Positions 54,433 to 63,990 of a stretch of 64,000 nt of DNA are shown here, piece after piece. The DNA lies in NCBI RefSeq assembly GCF_000384135.1, contig NZ_KB913028.1:1329351-1393350 (forward strand), in the 5' to 3' direction. The notes beneath the pieces were generated by a model. That model did not search any database and was not told the DNA's origin. It saw only the letters and a list, made by a program, of their open reading frames with translations. Each line of letters starts with the position of its first letter. Position 1 is the stretch's first letter. The stretch is from Succinispira mobilis DSM 6222. Lineage in GTDB: Bacteria > Bacillota > Negativicutes > Acidaminococcales > Succinispiraceae. A program made the position numbers and the translations under genes.

Positions 54433-54477
54433 ACCCCCAAAGTTTATTCAGTAAATATACTGCCTAACTTTGGGGGT
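54433..54477. repeat. Palindrome with IS3-end-like arms
   Basis: ACCCCCAAAGTT (54433-54444) and AACTTTGGGGGT (54466-54477) are perfect, with an inner CAGTA/TACTG hairpin. The minus strand starts TACCCCCAAAGTTAGGCAG, akin to the arms at 34944 and inside 27454-27551. It lies just past the gltS stop and may end its transcript, but no U-tract follows. Confidence 0.6.
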
Positions 54478-54501
54478 ATCCTAAAAAATACTATCTCTTA
54501 T

Positions 54502-55722
54502 TTATGAAAATAAATTTATTGCCGTAACTATAACAGGAATTTGAACCATATCTATTAAAAAAGCTCCTGTCAGCGGCACTATCAAATATGGATTTGCCGT
54601 ATAGCCATATTTGTTACTAACTTCACCCATATTTATCATCGCATTAGTTGTCGCGCCTAACCCAAAACCACACATACCTGAAACCATAACCGCTGCATCA
54701 TAATTTTTTCCCATAACTCTAAAAACTATATACCTTGTGTATAACCACATAAAAGTTACTTGCCCAATCAAAATTAAAAATATCGGTACTGCTAGACTAG
54801 CTAGCTCCCATAGTTTCAAAGAAATTAATGCCATTGATAAAAATACATTCAGCGATACTTCCCCTATTATTTCAATTAAATTTCTATCCATCTCAATTAC
54901 ATTTAAGCGCTCATTTAAATTATTATAAATTATCGCCACAAACATAGCGCCAACATAAGGAGGTAAGGCAATTCCATATTTTTTACTAACAAAAGTACTT
55001 AAAGTAATACCTAAAGTCATTATAACACCTAAAACTGCTACATGCTTTAAAATAGATTCCGCACTGATTCTTTTATTTGAATTTTCTTCAATCGCAATTT
55101 CTTCCCGATTGATTAGTTCTTCTGGTTTAAGTCCGTATTTTTTTATTAATCTAAAACCTAAAGGTGCACCAATAAGTCCTCCAGATACCAATCCGAAAGT
55201 AGCCGAAGCTAGTGCTACTGATAAGCCAGAACTAACACCTAACGCCTCTACTGTCTGCCCAAACGCTCCAGCCGTACCATGTCCACCAGTCATAGATACC
55301 GAACCCGCTAAAACGCCAAACAAAGGATTGATACCTGTAGCTTTAGCAATACTTACACCAATAGTCGTCTGCATTATTGTCATGAAAGATGCTAATAACC
55401 AAAAGAAAAATAATAATTTCCCCCCTTTTTTTAACCCTTCAACCGAAGAACCCAGTCCAATCGTTGCAAAAAAGACAATCATAAATGGATTTAATAAAGT
55501 AGTATTAAATTCTACTGCACCTATATTGCCAACACGCATCACTAGATGAACTAAAGCAAAAACAATACCGCCTATAACTGCTGCTGGAATGCCGAATTTA
55601 TCGAGAAACTTAGCTTTTCCTTTGATATAATACCCCAAATATAGCGATAACAAACCAATTGCTAATGTCCCAATCATATCAAAATTTAAAACGATCCCTA
55701 ATTTGGAAAATTCAATGTTCAT
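54502..55722 (-). CDS. gltS: Sodium/glutamate symporter
   Basis: 406 residues, about ten to twelve TM segments with two inverted re-entrant loops: GSVSMTGGHGTAGAFGQTVEALG (about 140-162) and VSGMCGFGLGATTNAMINMGEV (about 345-366), the glycine-rich GltS signatures. Na+-driven glutamate uptake across the inner membrane. AGGGG-type ribosome site before the ATG. Single gene. Confidence 0.93.
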   Translation of the reverse strand: MNIEFSKLGIVLNFDMIGTLAIGLLSLYLGYYIKGKAKFLDKFGIPAAVIGGIVFALVHLVMRVGNIGAVEFNTTLLNPFMIVFFATIGLGSSVEGLKKGGKLLFFFWLLASFMTIMQTTIGVSIAKATGINPLFGVLAGSVSMTGGHGTAGAFGQTVEALGVSSGLSVALASATFGLVSGGLIGAPLGFRLIKKYGLKPEELINREEIAIEENSNKRISAESILKHVAVLGVIMTLGITLSTFVSKKYGIALPPYVGAMFVAIIYNNLNERLNVIEMDRNLIEIIGEVSLNVFLSMALISLKLWELASLAVPIFLILIGQVTFMWLYTRYIVFRVMGKNYDAAVMVSGMCGFGLGATTNAMINMGEVSNKYGYTANPYLIVPLTGAFLIDMVQIPVIVTAINLFS

Positions 55723-56070
55723 CCCCTTTTACCTCTCACCTAAAAATTTTAGCAAAACTTTGGATTATTCCTTTCTTTTTTATAAACAACAATCTAAGAC
55801 GCGTCTTCTTAAATATTATTATGTATACATTATATCGTATTTTCAAACTAATTCCAATACTTCAACTAAATTGCGACATTTACACTCCTGCTTTAAACTT
55901 TTTCTGTAATTACTGTATTATTTTTATCACACTCTGTCATATATATTGTTTTTTCTGTCAATTTAGTTCGTTTTATTTTTTGATAACAACTTGTTATCAA
56001 AAAAAATTTTTATTATGCCACAACTACGCCAATTCTTATGAGAATTTTCTTTATTTTAAAATAAAAAAAT
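55723..56070. other. Gene-free region upstream of gltS
   Basis: AT-rich, with short open frames only and no ribosome sites before them. It should carry the gltS promoter on the minus strand; I cannot single one out. A CTTGTTATCAAAAA repeat pair near 55982-56005 (TTTTTTGATAACAA then TTGTTATCAAAAAA) forms a perfect dyad of about 26 bases. Confidence 0.4.
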
Positions 56071-56105
56071 AAAAACAAGCCCTATTTATTAAGTAGGACT
56101 TGTTC
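56071..56105 (-). terminator. Terminator after copA
   Basis: AACAAGCCCTATTT (56074-56087) and AAGTAGGACTTGTT (56091-56104) pair with two wobbles; the minus strand then runs TTTTATTTTTTTA. Confidence 0.75.
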
Positions 56106-56114
56106 CTCATTTTT

Positions 56115-58331
56115 TTATTTAAAATTCTTTATTCTTAATGAATTTGTTACTACAGATACCGAACTCAAACTCATTGCCCCGCCTGCTATCATGGGATTTA
56201 AAAGTGGACCTCCATATAAATGTAATACCCCCATAGCAATAGGGATACAGATTATATTATATGCAAATGCCCAAAATAAATTTTGTTTGATATTTTTAAT
56301 TGTCGCATGACTTATTCGCAACGCTTTTGATATATCTCTCAAATCATTTTTCATTAGCACAATATCTGCAGCTTCTATAGCAATATCAGTTCCCGCAGCA
56401 ACTGCAATTCCAATATTTGCTTGTGCAAGTGCTGGCGCATCGTTAATTCCATCTCCTACCATTGCAACTTTTCGTCCAGCGCTTTGTAATTGCTTAATAA
56501 CATTGGCCTTATCTTCCGGGAAAACTTCTGCATAGAATTTTTCTATACCTACTTGTTTTGCTATTACTTCTGCGGTCCTTTTATTATCGCCCGTGAGCAT
56601 TACAACTTCAATATTCATCTGTTTTAATAACTTAACGGCTTCTAAACTGCTATCTTTTATAGCATCTGCAACAGCTATAATTCCAACTAGTTGTTGATTT
56701 AGGGCAATAAACATTACAGTTTTTCCATTTTCAGCAAGTTTATCAGCAACATCTTGTAGCTGCATTAAATTTATTAGCTGTTCTTTAAATAGCTTTGCAT
56801 TACCAACCAGAACTTTCTTCCCCTCTATATATACCTCTATGCCTCGCCCTTCAAACAATCTAAAAGTATCTATATCGGGAATTTGAATAGAATCTGCTAT
56901 TGCTTTATTTACAATAGCCTCTGCCAAGGGATGTTCTGAGCATTTTTCTGCTGCTGCGACCATATATAATATTTCTCTTGCATCAAATTCTGGCAAAACA
57001 AGGAAATCCGTAACTTTAGGTTGTCCTTCTGTTATTGTTCCTGTTTTATCAAAAACAACAGTATTTAATTCATGAGTATTTTCCAAGGCCAAGCCATTTT
57101 TAAAAAGAATCCCTGATTCTGCGGCCTTACCAGTTCCAACCATAATTGATGTTGGGGTTGCTAAACCCAAGGCACAAGGACAAGCTATAACAAGTACTGA
57201 AATAAATGTTTTGAAAATCAGAAGTTCATTTTCTCCCATTAAATACCAAAAAACAGCTGTGAAAATTGCTATTCCCATTACTATGGGCACAAAATAACTA
57301 GCAACTACATCTGCCATTTTAGCAATTGGTGCCTTTGTGGCCTGCGCGTTTTCAACTAAAGCTATTATTTGTGCTAAAATTGTATCCTCGCCAACCTTAG
57401 TTGCACGCATTTTTACAACTCCATTTTTATTGATACTCGCCCCAATTATTTTATCACCAATTTTTTTGCTCACTGGTAAACTTTCTCCAGTTAACATTGA
57501 TTCATCGACCAAAGTACTTCCCCAAATTATTTCTCCATCTGTTGGAATTCTATCACCTGGTTTCACAATAATTATATCATTGACTAAAACATCCTCTATC
57601 GCTATAACTTCTTCTTGCTCATCCCGAATTACTGTCGCAGTTTTAGGTGCTAAAGCAATTAGTTTTTTTATTGCTTCGGAAGTTTCCCCTTTAGCCAAAA
57701 TTTCCAAATATTTACCCAAAGTAATTAAAGTTAAAATAACTGCTGCTGACTCAAAGTAAAGATTATGCGCATAATTATTTTCACCTAAATAAATTTTGTA
57801 AACCGAAAAAAAACTATAAATAATAGCCGCTCCGGTACCAACTGCTATCAAGGTATCCATATTGGGCTGAAATTTAAATAAACTTCTAAAACCTGTAGAA
57901 TAAAACTTTTTACCCAAAAACACTATCGGTAAAGTCAATACAAGTTGTGCTAGGGCAAAATTAACTGCATTTGCATGAGGATTTAAAAAATTCGTCAGTG
58001 GCACACCAAACATATAACCCATAGCGATATATAACAATGGTAATAAAAAAAACAGTGAAATTAACAATCTGCTTTTTATAGACTTTATTTCTTGCTCTTG
58101 TTCTAAACTGTTTGTTTCTTTTAAATCTATAAAAGCTTTGAAGCCTGCCTGTTCGATAGATGTTATTATTGTTGATAAATTCACAGCATTTTCATCATAA
58201 TCAACACTTAGCCTATTTCGGGATAAGTTAACCACCGCTTTATTAATGCCGCTTAGATTTTTCACTGCCTTTTCTACCGAGTTAGCACAGACGACACAAC
58301 TCATACCTTCAATTCTAAGATTTTTTCGCAT
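56115..58331 (-). CDS. copA: Copper-exporting P1B-type ATPase
   Basis: 738 residues from the ATG at 58331, set by GGAGGTG six bases upstream; a GTG at 58340 would add three residues and overlap that site. One N-terminal HMA domain with GMSCVVCAN (about 8-16), six to eight TM segments, the metal-transport CPC in IACPCALGLATP (about 381-391), phosphorylation DKTGT (about 428), and hinge GDGINDAPALAQANIG. Exports Cu(I). Fifteen bases after csoR. Confidence 0.95.
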   Translation of the reverse strand: MRKNLRIEGMSCVVCANSVEKAVKNLSGINKAVVNLSRNRLSVDYDENAVNLSTIITSIEQAGFKAFIDLKETNSLEQEQEIKSIKSRLLISLFFLLPLLYIAMGYMFGVPLTNFLNPHANAVNFALAQLVLTLPIVFLGKKFYSTGFRSLFKFQPNMDTLIAVGTGAAIIYSFFSVYKIYLGENNYAHNLYFESAAVILTLITLGKYLEILAKGETSEAIKKLIALAPKTATVIRDEQEEVIAIEDVLVNDIIIVKPGDRIPTDGEIIWGSTLVDESMLTGESLPVSKKIGDKIIGASINKNGVVKMRATKVGEDTILAQIIALVENAQATKAPIAKMADVVASYFVPIVMGIAIFTAVFWYLMGENELLIFKTFISVLVIACPCALGLATPTSIMVGTGKAAESGILFKNGLALENTHELNTVVFDKTGTITEGQPKVTDFLVLPEFDAREILYMVAAAEKCSEHPLAEAIVNKAIADSIQIPDIDTFRLFEGRGIEVYIEGKKVLVGNAKLFKEQLINLMQLQDVADKLAENGKTVMFIALNQQLVGIIAVADAIKDSSLEAVKLLKQMNIEVVMLTGDNKRTAEVIAKQVGIEKFYAEVFPEDKANVIKQLQSAGRKVAMVGDGINDAPALAQANIGIAVAAGTDIAIEAADIVLMKNDLRDISKALRISHATIKNIKQNLFWAFAYNIICIPIAMGVLHLYGGPLLNPMIAGGAMSLSSVSVVTNSLRIKNFK

Positions 58332-58346
58332 AAATATCACCTCCAG

Positions 58347-58613
58347 TTATTTATCTATTATTTTTCCTAAAACTTTTATAATTTCTTCAATCTTTTCTTC
58401 ACCTGCACCATTTTCAAACGCGTTTTTAACACAATGATGCATATGCTGTTTTAATACTAACAAATTAGCTTTTTTAAGCAAAGCCTGTGAGGCTATTATC
58501 TGATTAGAAATATCAACACAATATCGTTCCTCTTCTAGCATTTTTATTATTCCATCTATTTGTCCTCTTGCTGTTTTTAATGATTGCACAGCTTTTTTCT
58601 GTTCTAAATTCAT
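58347..58613 (-). CDS. csoR: Copper-sensing repressor (CsoR/RcnR family)
   Basis: 88 residues from the ATG at 58613 with GGGGGAGGGG upstream; the longer frame to 58685 would include the promoter. All-helical DUF156 fold. The Cys-His-Cys copper ligands are visible: RYCVDIS (Cys36-type) and LKQHMHHCVKNAF (His and Cys of the HxxxC pair). It represses the csoR-copA transcript and lets go with Cu(I). Confidence 0.9.
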   Translation of the reverse strand: MNLEQKKAVQSLKTARGQIDGIIKMLEEERYCVDISNQIIASQALLKKANLLVLKQHMHHCVKNAFENGAGEEKIEEIIKVLGKIIDK

Positions 58614-58646
58614 CTGTACCCCTCCCCCGTGTAGTGTCTTGTTCGT

Positions 58647-58675
58647 ATAATATCGTAATATCACTTTTTTGTCAA
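58647..58675 (-). promoter_or_regulatory. Promoter of csoR-copA
   Basis: Minus strand TTGACA (58675-58670), 17-base spacer, TATTAT (58652-58647). A G-tract dyad-like TACACGGGGGAGGGGTA (58634-58618) just after the start resembles CsoR operators but also serves as the ribosome site, so the operator call is weak. Confidence 0.7.
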
Positions 58676-58686
58676 TAAAAAACAAA

Positions 58687-58730
58687 GTAGGTAGCGATTT
58701 TGTTTAAACAATTCGTCCCCACCTACTCTG
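58687..58730 (-). terminator. Terminator after the chemotaxis receptor
   Basis: Minus strand AGTAGGT pairs with ACCTACT, with an inner GACGA/TCGC stem, then TTGTTTTTTA. Confidence 0.75.
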
Positions 58731-58746
58731 TATTTATATTAAAAAA

Positions 58747-60474
58747 TTATTTTATTCTAAATTTAGCAGCAGCCTCTTGGAGTTCTTGTGCCATTTTTGT
58801 CAATCCTTGACTAGAACCAGCTATTTGTTCAACCGAAGCCGATGTTTCTTGAGTTGCTGCTGAAACTGTTTGCGATTCTCCCGCAACTTTTCTGCTCACA
58901 TTTTCTATATTAGTAACCGCACTTACCACCTCTTCACTACCTTTATTTATCCCATGTACTTCACTAGCAATTTTAGTAACTTTATTTGATACTTCACTTA
59001 TTACATTTACAATTCCTTCAAAAGACTCCCCGGCACGATTTATTACTTCTGTACCCAATTTAACTTCTTTTGTTCCACTGCTCATTGCTAAAACGGCTGC
59101 TTCAGTATCTTCCTGAACCTCACTAATCATATTAGCAATCTCTTTTGCTGCCGCTTGTGATTGCTCTGCTAATTTTCTCACTTCATCTGCTACTACAGCA
59201 AAACCACGCCCTGATTCTCCCGCTCTCGCAGCCTCTATCGCTGCATTTAAAGCTAAAAGATTAGTTTGTCCTGCTATATTAGATATCGTTTTAACTATAT
59301 TGCCTATTTCCTTAGAATGAGCGCTCAATTTTGCTATCGAACCTGAAGATTTCTCCACAGATGCATCTATATGTGTCATCTGCTTAATTGCCTGCTCTAT
59401 TAAACTCATCCCATCTTTGGCATATTTTGCAGCATTATCGGAGCTATCAGCCGTTTGCGCTACTTCATTTGTTATATCACCAATAATTATAGAAATTTTT
59501 TCTACAGTAAGCAATGCTTTTTGTACTGCTATCACTTGTTGTTCCATACCAGAAGCAACTTCGCAAATAGAATTTGCAACTTCCGTAGCAGACGTTGCCG
59601 ACTGTTCTGCACCTTCGTGCAACTGTTCTGAAGCAGTAGTTAACTCATCAGCACGCTCTTGAACTGTTTTAATTAAATGAACAATTTGTTTTTTAGAATC
59701 TTGCAACGCTTGATAAATATGCCCAAATTCATCTGTATTGTTTTCCAATTCATTGTTCTTAATCCGAACATCACCTGAAGAAATCTCATTCAATTCATCG
59801 ATTAACAATCTAACTGGTTTAGTAATAGCCTTAACCAAAATAATCCCTAAAACAGCACTCAAAACACCTAAAATCAGTGTCAAATAAATTGCAATATTTT
59901 TTGCAGTCGCTGCACTATCATTAGCCTTTTTCATTAATTCATTTACAATTTTACTTTCTTTACCAACAACTTCTTTAATGATTTGTTGATTGTTTCTAGT
60001 TACTGCTGTTAACTCAGCTATTATCTCCACATATTTTTTACTCAAATCGGCTTTTACCAATGGATCAACAGCTTTGTCTTGCGCAGCAATATTTGGCGCA
60101 AACTTATTATTTAATATCTCTTGATATAAAACCAAGCCATCAACTAACTTTTTAACTTCAGGCTTTAATTCATTATCTACAGAGCCTAACAGCTTATTCC
60201 CCGTAGTTATTGCTTCTTTCATTTTTTGCTCGAACCCAGCTTTAGCAATATCATTTCTATCCCCTATATAGCGTCTTACATCTAATGCCGCACCTGTTAA
60301 TTGATTTTCTATCTGCGTTGCGAGTAGTGCATTATTATTTGCTACCTGAATCTCTTTGGCCTGCTCGAGAGAATTATTAGCCGTATAATATAGAAAACTC
60401 CCTAGTATTAACATAGATGCTACCATCAACCCAATTATACTAATTAGCTTCGTACTTAAATTAATCCCCTTCAC
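58747..60474 (-). CDS. Methyl-accepting chemotaxis protein
   Basis: 575 residues. TM1 (about 9-29), a periplasmic four-helix-bundle sensor (about 30-190), TM2 (about 193-215), HAMP (about 216-270) and a long cytoplasmic signalling coiled coil with the hairpin tip [21 protein letters not shown] region (about 395-425). Transmits a ligand signal to CheA/CheW. No pentapeptide tether for CheR is seen at the C-terminus ([10 protein letters not shown]). Ligand unknown. Confidence 0.94.
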   Translation of the reverse strand: MKGINLSTKLISIIGLMVASMLILGSFLYYTANNSLEQAKEIQVANNNALLATQIENQLTGAALDVRRYIGDRNDIAKAGFEQKMKEAITTGNKLLGSVDNELKPEVKKLVDGLVLYQEILNNKFAPNIAAQDKAVDPLVKADLSKKYVEIIAELTAVTRNNQQIIKEVVGKESKIVNELMKKANDSAATAKNIAIYLTLILGVLSAVLGIILVKAITKPVRLLIDELNEISSGDVRIKNNELENNTDEFGHIYQALQDSKKQIVHLIKTVQERADELTTASEQLHEGAEQSATSATEVANSICEVASGMEQQVIAVQKALLTVEKISIIIGDITNEVAQTADSSDNAAKYAKDGMSLIEQAIKQMTHIDASVEKSSGSIAKLSAHSKEIGNIVKTISNIAGQTNLLALNAAIEAARAGESGRGFAVVADEVRKLAEQSQAAAKEIANMISEVQEDTEAAVLAMSSGTKEVKLGTEVINRAGESFEGIVNVISEVSNKVTKIASEVHGINKGSEEVVSAVTNIENVSRKVAGESQTVSAATQETSASVEQIAGSSQGLTKMAQELQEAAAKFRIK

Positions 60475-60589
60475 TGTTAGTCCCTCCCTTATTTTTAGTT
60501 CAACTCTTCAAATAATTATCTTTGTATTTTTCAGAACTTACTATTAATTCTAACATTTTCATGATTTATTTTCAACATTTGTTAAAAAT

Positions 60590-60636
60590 AAAAACAGCAG
60601 TTGAAATTTAGAGTTATCTTTTCAACTACTGTTTTT
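60590..60636 (-). terminator. Terminator after the RMD1-family gene
   Basis: AAAAACAGCAGTTGAAA (60590-60606) pairs with TTTCAACTACTGTTTTT (60620-60636), one mismatch; U-tract on the minus-strand side. Confidence 0.8.
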
Positions 60637-60645
60637 AATCTTATT

Positions 60646-61482
60646 TTAGTGCCCAATTAACCAAGACTTTACAAACATTTCGTATAGTGATAATACAATT
60701 TCAAACGCAATCAAAATAATAATTATCCATTCGAGACGTGTTCCCCTTTTAGCATGTGCTAATCCCGAAAAAGCTTCTGTAATATCCATTAAGGTCTCTG
60801 TTTTATGCCTCAAATTTTCATATCTTTCTTTTAGCTCAAATAGCACCAAAAGCTCTTGATATAAAGCACTAGCTTCTTCGTTGTCCCAAGTTATATCTGG
60901 ATTATCTAGTAAGCGCAATGAGGATAAAGCATCTAATCGAAAAGTCAAAATTTCCGAAGTCATTCTAGCCAGTTCCGAATCCGATACTCCCAAGTTACCC
61001 TGACTTAAGCTGTGAACTACTATCTCGATTTTATCTAGCAGTACATCCACTTCTACTTCACTTTTATCCAAAGAAACTGATTTTGCAATAACTGTAGCTA
61101 CTAGGTCGGTATGATATTTTTTTTGTTCATGTACAATCATCATATCATTATTAATTGCCGGTTCTTCGCCTAAAGAAACTTCCAAACTATAATCATCTTC
61201 ATAAACAAATGCTTTTTCTTCATTAATTTGTACATCTAAACGTTTTAAATAACGTAATACATCCATAATTTCATGATGCTGCAAATTTACTGAAACCATG
61301 CTCCCAAAGTGGAACAAGTAAACCTGTTTATTTTCCCCTGTTTCTATTATTCCTTTTAACTGCTCACCTTTTAACAATAGAAAATCTTCCCATTTAAATT
61401 TAAGTTTTACGCCAAAGTGTTGCGCTATTTTACTTAAGTTCAGTTCATTAGTTAAGACAATGGCCTTAAAGTCAGTATGCAT
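60646..61482 (-). CDS. RMD1/YagE (DUF155) family protein
   Basis: 278 residues. N-terminal and central DUF155 domain (VYLFHFGSMVSVNLQHHEIMDVLRYL, about 53-78; KSVSLDKSEVEVDVLLDKIE, about 133-152), then helical ALYQELLVLFELKERYENLRHKTETLMD and a C-terminal TM (WIIIILIAFEIVLSLYEMF, about 253-271). In eukaryotes the family includes the mitochondrial protein RMD1/RMND1; the bacterial role is unknown. Twenty-three bases after the asparaginase gene. Confidence 0.87.
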   Translation of the reverse strand: MHTDFKAIVLTNELNLSKIAQHFGVKLKFKWEDFLLLKGEQLKGIIETGENKQVYLFHFGSMVSVNLQHHEIMDVLRYLKRLDVQINEEKAFVYEDDYSLEVSLGEEPAINNDMMIVHEQKKYHTDLVATVIAKSVSLDKSEVEVDVLLDKIEIVVHSLSQGNLGVSDSELARMTSEILTFRLDALSSLRLLDNPDITWDNEEASALYQELLVLFELKERYENLRHKTETLMDITEAFSGLAHAKRGTRLEWIIIILIAFEIVLSLYEMFVKSWLIGH

Positions 61483-61505
61483 TTCTTTGCCCCCTTATAA
61501 ATTAT

Positions 61506-62498
61506 CTAATGTGTTGCAAATATTTCTTGGATTTCATTTAAATTCTTATTAGTAGCCAGTGCTAGTATCAATAAAATCCTTGCTTTCTGGGGATTTAAAT
61601 TCCCAGCACAAATAATTCCAGTTTCTTTTGCTGCTTGTCCCGCAACAATCTCCCCACTTGCAACTCTAGAAGACATCACAATTACCGTTCCTGTTTTTAC
61701 TGCGTTTTTCAGTTTTTCTTTAAACTTACTATTTATATTACCATTTCCAAAACCTGCAATAACTATCCCCTGACTACCATTTTTTATAAACAATTCAATT
61801 GTTCTATAGCTCATTCCTGCTACACAATAAACAACATCTACAATTGGAAAACTATTTTTTAAATCTATTTTTGAAAAACAACTCTCTAAAGTATGTTTTC
61901 TTAAACTCTGTTGATAAAAATTAACACCTTCGCCATTAACATTTCCTAAACTACCTAGTTCTAATGACGTAAATGCATCTAAACCTGTAGTATGCGTCTT
62001 GGAAACTTCCCTAGCAGCATAAATTCTATCATTCATTACAACCAATACACCTTTATTTATTGAATGCTCAGATATCGCAACATATATAGCATTTATCATA
62101 TTCATAATTCCATCTGCACTAAATGCTGTAGCTGGTCGCATTGCTCCTACCAACACAACAGGTTTGCTGCTAGTAATCGTTAGATTTAAAAAGTACGCCG
62201 TTTCTTCTAATGTATCTGTTCCGTGAGCAACAACAATTCCTTTAATATCCTCTCTGCTAAGATATTTATTAATTTTATTTCTTAGCTCTACCATAATTTC
62301 TAGGGTAATGTCGGCACTGTCAATGTTGCATACCTGTTCACATTCAATTTGAGCAATACTTTCCAAAACCGGAATTTCTCGAATCAAGTCTTTTATATTA
62401 ATCTGCCCAGCTTCATACATTGCTGTTTCAACACTATTTACAGCCTTTCCCGCAATTGTACCACCAGTTCCCAAAAGCATAATTTTCTTTTTATACAT
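61506..62498 (-). CDS. L-asparaginase
   Basis: 330 residues from the ATG at 62498, which has GAGGT upstream and starts MYKKKIMLLGTGGTIAG; the longer frame to 62558 is rejected. Both catalytic threonine motifs are present: GTGGTIAG (about residues 10-17) and VAHGTDTLEET (about 88-98). No signal peptide, so it is a cytoplasmic type I-like enzyme making aspartate and ammonia. Probably one transcript with the RMD1-family gene. Confidence 0.92.
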   Translation of the reverse strand: MYKKKIMLLGTGGTIAGKAVNSVETAMYEAGQINIKDLIREIPVLESIAQIECEQVCNIDSADITLEIMVELRNKINKYLSREDIKGIVVAHGTDTLEETAYFLNLTITSSKPVVLVGAMRPATAFSADGIMNMINAIYVAISEHSINKGVLVVMNDRIYAAREVSKTHTTGLDAFTSLELGSLGNVNGEGVNFYQQSLRKHTLESCFSKIDLKNSFPIVDVVYCVAGMSYRTIELFIKNGSQGIVIAGFGNGNINSKFKEKLKNAVKTGTVIVMSSRVASGEIVAGQAAKETGIICAGNLNPQKARILLILALATNKNLNEIQEIFATH

Positions 62499-62705
62499 TA
62501 AATTTACCTCATATTCTGATATCTGTATAATATGTTCTCTGTATATATAATAGTACATGTCGTTGTTATAAGCAACAATAATTATCAGTATATTTATGTT
62601 TAAACTCTTTAACCATAATATGTTTTTTCAGAATATACAGTCCTTTCCTGTTATGCAAGAATTATTTTAAGGCAAGATTAACTTAAATTTTATATTAAAA
62701 TAATA

Positions 62706-62765
62706 TAAAAAAACGACCTTTATTAAGGTTAGTTATCAAGCTAACTTTATAAAGGTCTGTTTTTA
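62706..62765 (-). terminator. Terminator after the NifX-like gene
   Basis: AAAAAACGACCTTTAT pairs with ATAAAGGTCTGTTTTT (one mismatch), with an inner GGTTAG/CTAAC stem. The rest of 62499-62800 is AT-rich and should hold the asparaginase promoter; no gene is seen. Confidence 0.7.
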
Positions 62766-62800
62766 TTATGATAAAACAAATAAATATTTATACTACATTA

Positions 62801-63136
62801 CTAATGGTGGTGATCACAAACAGAATCATCAGAAACTAATTCACCCGCTAATTTTGCTTGTAATACGGTATCTATTTCTCCACCTGCTCCTGTTATTACT
62901 TCAATATTTTTTTCTTGAAAAATATCTACAGCTCCCTTGCCCATACCCCCAGCAATAATAACTTTTACTCCTAGATCGTTTAGATAGTTAGGTAAAAATC
63001 CAGGTTTATGTCCAGGATTTGGTATGACATTTTTAGCCACTACTTTATTTACCGAAATATCGTATATAGCAAAATCTTCACAATGCCCAAAATGTTCGGC
63101 CACTCGCCCTTTGTTGCTAGCAATTGCTATTTTCAT
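62801..63136 (-). CDS. Dinitrogenase iron-molybdenum cofactor (NifX/NifB C-terminal-like) family protein
   Basis: 111 residues from the ATG at 63136 set by GAGGAG; a GTG nine bases upstream is rejected. MKIAIASNKGRVAEHFGHCEDFAIYDI is the family start, followed by VIIAGGMGKGAVDIFQEKNIEVITGA. The C-terminus ends CDHHH, a possible metal-binding tail. Small members of this family next to Mrp ATPases are common in anaerobes and may carry Fe-S precursors; the exact job is unknown. 26 bases after the Mrp gene. Confidence 0.88.
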   Translation of the reverse strand: MKIAIASNKGRVAEHFGHCEDFAIYDISVNKVVAKNVIPNPGHKPGFLPNYLNDLGVKVIIAGGMGKGAVDIFQEKNIEVITGAGGEIDTVLQAKLAGELVSDDSVCDHHH

Positions 63137-63162
63137 CAAAATCACTCCTCTTTAAACAGTCG

Positions 63163-63990
63163 TTATATTTTTTCTAACTCTTCTACCACATCAAGCAAAT
63201 AATCCTCTTCTAAATCTTCTATTTCCCCGGCATCACAAGCTTTAGCAATTTCGGAAGCAATCGGCAACTTACCTAAAACCTTTAAATTAAATTCTTGAGC
63301 TATTTGTTCAACCTTACTATCGCCAAAGATTTTAAATTCTTTATTGCAGTCAGGACACTTGATATAACTCATGTTTTCAACTAACCCCATAATAGGAATA
63401 TTCATTAGTTTAGCCATTTTTACTGCCTTACCTACTATCATCGTTACAAGATCTTGCGGCGAAGTAACAACTATGATACCATCTACAGGAATAGATTGAA
63501 ATACAGTAAGAGGGACATCTCCTGTTCCAGGGGGCATATCTACAAACATATAATCAATTTCCCCCCAAATTACTTCCGACCAAAATTGCTTAACAGCGCC
63601 TGCAATTATTGGACCACGCCAAACTACCGGGTCATTAGGATTTTCTAAAAGCAGATTAAGTGACATTACGTCAATTCCATTTTTACTAGTTACAGGAAAT
63701 ATTCCTGTTTCACCACCAGCCGCTTTTTGATTAAGACCAAACATTTTTGGTATTGATGGACCTGTAATATCTGCATCTAAAATAGCAACATTGTATCCAG
63801 CGTCATTAGTTTTTTTAGCCATAAGTCCAGTAACTAAGGATTTTCCTACACCACCTTTACCACTTACAATTGCTATTACTTTTTTAACCCTACTTAAATC
63901 ATTTAGTTTTTCAAAAGATATCTCTGGATTTTGCTGCTCTTCACATACGCTTGAACAACTACCACAGTCTTGGTTACAATTTTCCGCCAT
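63163..63990 (-). CDS. Mrp/NBP35-type Fe-S cluster carrier ATPase
   Basis: 275 residues. N-terminal Cys-rich segment CNQDCGSCSSVC (about 4-15) that may hold a cluster; deviant Walker A SGKGGVGKSLVTG (about 43-55); Walker B-like YMFVDMPPGTGDVPLT (about 153-168); MGLVENMSYIKCPDCNKEFKIFG with the CPxC pair that bridges a [4Fe-4S] between subunits (about 207-229). Loads iron-sulfur clusters onto target proteins, which fits the many Fe-S proteins of an anaerobe. Start ATG at 63990, ten bases from the window end. Confidence 0.92.
   Translation of the reverse strand: MAENCNQDCGSCSSVCEEQQNPEISFEKLNDLSRVKKVIAIVSGKGGVGKSLVTGLMAKKTNDAGYNVAILDADITGPSIPKMFGLNQKAAGGETGIFPVTSKNGIDVMSLNLLLENPNDPVVWRGPIIAGAVKQFWSEVIWGEIDYMFVDMPPGTGDVPLTVFQSIPVDGIIVVTSPQDLVTMIVGKAVKMAKLMNIPIMGLVENMSYIKCPDCNKEFKIFGDSKVEQIAQEFNLKVLGKLPIASEIAKACDAGEIEDLEEDYLLDVVEELEKI

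Noticed and set aside
55659-56072. 137-codon plus-strand frame next to gltS
   Set aside because: Starts inside gltS, AT-driven composition, no ribosome site and no protein motif.
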